Assembly (NCBI RefSeq): GCF_002309535.1 | Contig: NZ_CP023275.1 | Span: forward strand, 2,046,001 to 2,110,000 | Reading direction: 5' to 3' | Length of the DNA stretch: 64,000 bases | From: Sulfurospirillum diekertiae | Lineage (GTDB): Bacteria > Campylobacterota > Campylobacteria > Campylobacterales > Sulfurospirillaceae | In this document: piece after piece, positions 60,409 through 64,000 of the stretch | Layout of the letters: each line of letters begins with the position of its first letter | How positions within the stretch are numbered: the stretch's first letter is position 1 | Notes under the pieces: model-generated | The model's input: only the letters and a program-made list of their open reading frames with translations | What the model was told of the DNA's origin: nothing | Databases searched by the model: none | Translations under genes and position numbers: made by a program

Positions 60409-61150
60409 TGACGACATATCCATAATTTTTAAAGATTGCTTTCGCTTTAGCACTCAAAACAAAGTCATAAAACGCTTTAGCTTCCACATTTTTCTCTGCT
60501 TGTTTCAAAAGAACAATACCCTGAGCGATTGGTTTGTAAAGTTTTGGATCAACATCAACCCATTGAACGCCTTTTTTATACTCTTTCATTTTGTCGCTGT
60601 AAAAAGCAGAAGCATTAACAAAACCAACATCTGTCGCCGTCAATGAAAATTGTAACGCTTGTCCAATGCTATCGCCTTGAACGAGTTTTGGTTCAACTTT
60701 GTCTAAAATATTTGCATTTTTAAACGCCTCCATACTTGCTGTTCCATACGGCGCTGTTTTTGGATTTGCAATAGCAACTTTCTCCACTTTTGGATCTGCA
60801 ATCACTGCAATACCTTTACTTAAATCAAGCCCTTTCGTGCTGACCATTGCTAAAGCGCCACTCGCATAAATAACAGGTTTCGTTACAGCAATACCATCTT
60901 CATACAAACTCTCAGGAAATTTCATATCGGCACTTAAGAAAATGTCAAATGGCGCACCACTTTTAATTTGCGTTGTAAATTTACCACTAGCACCTAGGAT
61001 CGTATTGACTTTTGTATTTGGGTTTGTTTTAGCAAACTCCGTTTTAAGTGACTCTACCGCATCACTTAAATTGGCGGCAACCGCAACACTGATCTCTCCT
61101 GCAAGCAAACTCGCGCTTAACAAAACACTCGCTAATAACAGTTTTAACAT
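60401..61150 (-). CDS. modA: Molybdate-binding periplasmic protein
   Basis: A 249-residue protein with a signal peptide (SLLAGEISVAVAANLSDAVE). The ModA pattern is clear: LGASGKFTTQIKSGAPFDIFLSADMKFPE, IANPKTAPYGTASMEAF and GFVNASAFY. ATG at 61150 behind AAGGAG. It binds molybdate and usually tungstate. Confidence 0.94.
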   Translation of the reverse strand: MLKLLLASVLLSASLLAGEISVAVAANLSDAVESLKTEFAKTNPNTKVNTILGASGKFTTQIKSGAPFDIFLSADMKFPESLYEDGIAVTKPVIYASGALAMVSTKGLDLSKGIAVIADPKVEKVAIANPKTAPYGTASMEAFKNANILDKVEPKLVQGDSIGQALQFSLTATDVGFVNASAFYSDKMKEYKKGVQWVDVDPKLYKPIAQGIVLLKQAEKNVEAKAFYDFVLSAKAKAIFKNYGYVVNE

Positions 61151-61171
61151 AGAAACTCCTTGAATATTAGA

Positions 61172-61951
61172 TTATTTTCCGATTAAGATACTACTCGATT
61201 TGATGATGGCACAGACACGCGACCCAACTGCAAGCCCTAAGGCTCTTACTGACTCAGCCGTAATGGTGGAAACAACCACATCGTTTTGACCAATATCTAC
61301 ACTCACTTGGGCATTAACCTCACCCAATTTAATGTCTGTGATCATCCCCACAAGTTTATTGCGAGCACTGGTCGCAATATCAAGAACATTGGAAATCAAA
61401 ACCGATGAGGCTTTGATAATACCAACCACTTCATCCCCGATTTCTAACCCTAACTCTTCAACAGCACTATTGGTAATGGTCGATACAAGAATGACTCCAC
61501 TTTTGAGTACAATACTCACCTCTGCATTGACTTTTGCCTGTTTAATCTCGCCGATTTTCCCCATCAGCTGATTACGTGCACTAATTTGCATAGCAATCCT
61601 TTGTATATGTTTTAAACTATTCATTTCAAAGTCGCCCATGGTTGAGAGCCGATTTAAAAACCTCTCATACTCTTTTTTTAAAACGGAATAATTGGCAACA
61701 ACTTCTTCTCCTAAGGGTGTTAATGTCGTTCCACCACCACCACTTCCACCTGTGACACGCACCACTAAAGGATGATTGGAAAGGTTGTTCATCGTATCGA
61801 CAGCTTCCCATGCAGCCTTATAACTGAGTCCTACTCGTTTAGCGGCACTGCTGATTGAACCTGTCTCGGCAATAGCTTCTAAGAGCTTCACTCTCTTTTC
61901 CAACAAAACTGGTTTGTCAAAGCTCATTACACCAGAGGCAATCCCATCCAT
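61172..61951 (-). CDS. modE: Molybdate-responsive regulator ModE
   Basis: A 259-residue regulator. The N-terminal winged helix (LEAIAETGSISSAAKRVGLSYKAAWEAVDTMN) is followed by the GGSGGGGTTLTPLGE turn and two Mop domains (ISARNQLMGKIGEIKQAKVNAEV; TSARNKLVGMITDIKLGEVNAQV). It heads the mod operon. Boxes resembling ModE half-sites lie just upstream of its start. Confidence 0.95.
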   Translation of the reverse strand: MDGIASGVMSFDKPVLLEKRVKLLEAIAETGSISSAAKRVGLSYKAAWEAVDTMNNLSNHPLVVRVTGGSGGGGTTLTPLGEEVVANYSVLKKEYERFLNRLSTMGDFEMNSLKHIQRIAMQISARNQLMGKIGEIKQAKVNAEVSIVLKSGVILVSTITNSAVEELGLEIGDEVVGIIKASSVLISNVLDIATSARNKLVGMITDIKLGEVNAQVSVDIGQNDVVVSTITAESVRALGLAVGSRVCAIIKSSSILIGK

Positions 61952-61977
61952 TTTTCTTCCTTATGTATTTATTGTAT

Positions 61978-62043
61978 ATAACGATAAACCAGCGTTTAAA
62001 TAATTTGGAACATTATAACGTTATTACCTTAATAGCTATAACG
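61978..62043. promoter_or_regulatory. Cluster of ModE-type half-sites in the modE/dacA divergent region
   Basis: ATAACG or its complement occurs at 61978-61983, 62015-62020, 62019-62024 and 62038-62043. The palindrome ATAACGTTAT (62015-62024) and the pair CGTTAT-N13-ATAACG (62019-62043) resemble the E. coli ModE operator (CGTTAT...ATAACG). On the minus strand the site nearest modE reads ATCGTTATATA. Control of the mod operon by its own first gene product is inferred. Confidence 0.6.
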
Positions 62044-62159
62044 CTTTATGTTTATTTTTTGATCATTTAAAGCAAAGTGGCTATTTTAGCCATTTTAAAA
62101 GGTAATTTTTAAGAAACTTTATATAAAATGATTAAATAAATCCTTCAAAAAAGAGCAGC

Positions 62160-63083
62160 ATGACACAAAAAATTTTATCGCTTATCTGCGGCGCATGTAT
62201 TATTACCTCATCTCTGAGCGCAGCTTATCTTGACAAAGAGACTGCCGATCGTATTAAACGTAATACGGATTCTATTATTGCTAAAGACCTTAATAGTAAA
62301 CAACTTATTTTTGCCAAAGATGAGCAAAAAATTAACCAACCTGCTAGTTTAACCAAGATTATGACGGCAATGCTTGCGATAGAAAGTGGCAGAATGAACG
62401 ATGTCGTCACGATTACGCGTGAGATGATTCAAGTTGAACCTACCAAAGCAGGTCTTAGAGTGGGTGAGAGATTTTATCTTAGAGATCTTGTTAAAGCAGC
62501 AATGGTGATGTCAGCAAATGATGCGGCCATGAGCATTGGCGTTTACTTAGGCGATGGTGATGTCGATAAGTTTGTAGGTATGATGAACAGAAAAGCAAAA
62601 GCAATTGGCATGAGAAATACCAACTTCACAAATCCTTGTGGTTTTGATAGTAGTAATTTTGGGCACCACTACTCTACTGCACTGGATCTTTTAACCCTTA
62701 GTGAATATGCCATTAAAAACAACGCATTTAATGATATGGCAAAACTCAAACGTCATGATTTTCAAGCCGTCAATACGAAGCGTAAATATGCGGCTTACAC
62801 GCATAATAAACTCCTTAACAATTATAAATATGCCGTAGGAATTAAAACAGGATATACCCAAAAAGCGGGGCCTTGTCTCATTGCACGCGCTAAAAAAGAC
62901 AACAAAGATATTTTAGTCGTTATGCTTAACTCTGAACACCGCTGGAACGATATTAAAACAATTTTTGAAGATGTTTTACCTGATCTTACCGAAACAAAAA
63001 GTAGCTCTCACAAAGTCATTTCTCATTCTAAAAGCACGAAGAAAATAGTATCAACGAAAAGAAAAGCTCATAAAATATCTTAA
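62160..63083 (+). CDS. D-alanyl-D-alanine carboxypeptidase (S11 family, PBP5-like)
   Basis: A 307-residue penicillin-binding protein with a signal peptide (SSLSAAYLD). Active-site motifs: SLTK (S63, K66), SAN near 119 and KTGYTQKAG near 227. It trims the terminal D-Ala of muropeptides. The long C-terminal beta domain of E. coli PBP5 is absent; instead there is a short Ser/Lys-rich tail. A divergent promoter is shared with modE. Confidence 0.92.
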   Translation: MTQKILSLICGACIITSSLSAAYLDKETADRIKRNTDSIIAKDLNSKQLIFAKDEQKINQPASLTKIMTAMLAIESGRMNDVVTITREMIQVEPTKAGLRVGERFYLRDLVKAAMVMSANDAAMSIGVYLGDGDVDKFVGMMNRKAKAIGMRNTNFTNPCGFDSSNFGHHYSTALDLLTLSEYAIKNNAFNDMAKLKRHDFQAVNTKRKYAAYTHNKLLNNYKYAVGIKTGYTQKAGPCLIARAKKDNKDILVVMLNSEHRWNDIKTIFEDVLPDLTETKSSSHKVISHSKSTKKIVSTKRKAHKIS

Positions 63084-63103
63084 GGCTTGTCACAAGACAA
63101 GCC
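63084..63103. terminator. Bidirectional hairpin terminator between dacA-like gene and proC
   Basis: GGCTTGTC-acaa-GACAAGCC, a perfect 8-bp stem with a 4-base loop immediately after the carboxypeptidase stop. It lies between two convergent genes. T-rich flanks are modest on both sides. Confidence 0.65.
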
Positions 63104-63116
63104 CTTTAGGCTTCTT

Positions 63117-63863
63117 CTATTTTGAAAAACCCTTTGCTCTCTCATACGATGCTTCCATCGCTTTTATAAAACTATCTCTCACTTTTCCTTCTTCCAATTT
63201 TGCATACCCAGCAGCCGTTGTTCCTGATGGCGACATCACTTTATCTTTCAAGAGTGCTGGATGTTCTGTTTTAAGTACTTCACCAACCCCTTCAAAAAGT
63301 GTTGCAATGTATTGATACGTGATTTCACGCTTCATCCCTAGGTTGACCGCACCATCACTTAAGGCTTCAGCAACGAGTGCAATCCACGCTGGAGCTGAAC
63401 CTGAAAGACCTGTTGCGATGTCTAGCTCTTTTTCACTCTCTAACCAAAAACAGCGACCAATGGAGCTAAGTACATCCATTGCCTCATCTTTTAAAGCAAC
63501 ATCACCGCACAATGACGTAGCAGATTTTCGTACTAGCGCTGCCATATTTGGCATAGAGCGAATGTAATGCTTTGCCATAATGCCCGATTTGAGTTTTTCC
63601 AAATTAATGCCAGCCATAATGGAAATAACACCCTCTGCAATCCCTTTCGTGTGCAGCGTTCCAAAGGATTGAGGTTTAATGGCAAGAATAACAAGATACC
63701 CTTCCAATGAGGGAATTTCATGCACGATTTTGATGGTGGGATAGAGTTCTTGTAACTCTTTAGCGCGTGGGGGATATGCCTCTACCACCGTAATATCTTT
63801 TACATGTAAACCTTGAAGCATCGCTCCACCCATATTGCCGGCACCAATTAAAAGTAATTTCAT
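63117..63863 (-). CDS. proC: Pyrroline-5-carboxylate reductase
   Basis: About 248 residues. The Rossmann motif LLIGAGNMGGAMLQG opens the protein, and the ProC signature MSPSGTTAAGYAKLEEGKVRDSFIKAMEAS closes it; MPNMAALVRKS and GLSGSAPAWIALVAEAL lie between. It makes proline. I use the second ATG (63863), which has AGGA at correct spacing; the ATG at 63869 abuts the AGGA. Confidence 0.94.
   Translation of the reverse strand: MKLLLIGAGNMGGAMLQGLHVKDITVVEAYPPRAKELQELYPTIKIVHEIPSLEGYLVILAIKPQSFGTLHTKGIAEGVISIMAGINLEKLKSGIMAKHYIRSMPNMAALVRKSATSLCGDVALKDEAMDVLSSIGRCFWLESEKELDIATGLSGSAPAWIALVAEALSDGAVNLGMKREITYQYIATLFEGVGEVLKTEHPALLKDKVMSPSGTTAAGYAKLEEGKVRDSFIKAMEASYERAKGFSK
63799..63810. repeat. 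TTTACATGTAAA palindrome, copy 23
   Basis: Exact 12-mer near the 5' end of proC, read LHVK, directly after the Rossmann glycine motif. Confidence 0.95.
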
Positions 63864-63901
63864 TGACATTCCTATGCTAATTTAGAAGAATTATAGCGCA
63901 T

Positions 63902-64000
63902 TTATTGGTAACGAAGTGCCTCAATAGGCTCTAAATTTGCCGCTTTACGCGCTGGATAGAACCCGAAAAAGACACCAACACCTGTTGCCACTAAAAAAGA
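63902..64000 (-). CDS. MacB/FtsX-type ABC transporter permease (partial, C-terminal end only)
   Basis: Thirty-two codons before a TAA at 63902. The end reads [20 protein letters not shown] then [11 protein letters not shown], the classic last helix and tail of MacB-like permeases. The 5' part lies outside the window. Confidence 0.85.
   Translation of the reverse strand, partial: SFLVATGVGVFFGFYPARKAANLEPIEALRYQ

Noticed and set aside
298-63810. TTTACATGTAAA as a classical transcription factor operator
   Set aside because: Most copies lie inside coding regions of unrelated genes and not near promoters, so operator use cannot explain the distribution.
298-63810. TTTACATGTAAA as an established DNA uptake sequence
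   Set aside because: The density and intragenic placement would fit, but nothing in the window (no competence genes) supports uptake, so I leave function open.
1-64000. CRISPR array, prophage or complete insertion sequence
   Set aside because: I found no regularly spaced repeats, integrase, phage structural genes or transposase.

Overview
The window is AT-rich bacterial DNA that reads as a Campylobacterota (former Epsilonproteobacteria) chromosome, most likely Sulfurospirillum or a close relative. This is inferred from gene content: the order ispDF – atypical orphan regulator (HP1021 type) – sat-like – pgpA, a Csd4/Pgp1 cell-shape carboxypeptidase, futalosine menaquinone synthesis (mqnE), a modE-modA-TOBE-modB-modC operon arranged as in Campylobacter, and a Hyf-type group 4 hydrogenase. 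No rRNA, CRISPR array, prophage or intact insertion sequence was seen.

Layout. 1-3.7 kb: the end of an ArsR regulator, an amidohydrolase, then a decayed-looking stretch with a chimeric glycosyltransferase/SPASM gene, chained micro-ORFs and an orphan membrane protein. 3.7-9.8 kb (minus): a tightly overlapping citrate lyase operon, AbrB-like permease-citC-citD-citE-citF-citXG. 9.9-15.3 kb (minus): MFS transporter, purine phosphoribosyltransferase, NCS2 purine permease, mqnE and a divergent stand-alone trpB; then tRNA-Lys. 15.6-23.1 kb (plus): glnD, glmS, a haem-motif diguanylate cyclase, a radical SAM/SPASM protein and a HIT protein. 23-31.3 kb: csd4-like carboxypeptidase, a hairpin-rich leader, an EAL-HDOD protein, a SelW-like selenoprotein read through an in-frame UGA, a K+ channel with a second RCK protein, an AEC transporter, a SUI1 protein and an ABC-F ATPase. 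31.8-41.3 kb (plus): hyfABCEFGHIJ and the maturation protease. 41.5-48.8 kb: a GH17-GT2 glucan synthase, a tungsten aldehyde:ferredoxin oxidoreductase with two MoaD-like proteins and an E1-like enzyme, and a membrane GGDEF protein. 48.8-57 kb: dapD, mrp, ispDF, HP1021-like regulator, sat-like, pgpA, yceI, yigZ, modD. 57-62 kb (minus): modE-modA-TOBE-modB-modC followed by a second modA/modB pair. 62-64 kb: a D,D-carboxypeptidase, proC and the end of a MacB-like permease.

How it fits together: the Hyf hydrogenase, the ferredoxin-linked aldehyde oxidoreductase and the molybdate/tungstate uptake and cofactor genes suggest a ferredoxin-centred anaerobic metabolism. The citrate lyase operon adds a fermentative carbon input. 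A 19-bp element shared by the hyf and AOR upstream regions hints at joint control.

The most striking unexplained signal is a 12-bp perfect palindrome, TTTACATGTAAA. I count 23 exact copies, where about 0.02 would be expected by chance. Fifteen lie inside solid genes, always in one of the two reading frames that avoid the built-in stop (encoding LHVK/N or FTCK). It is a candidate highly iterated palindrome of unknown function.
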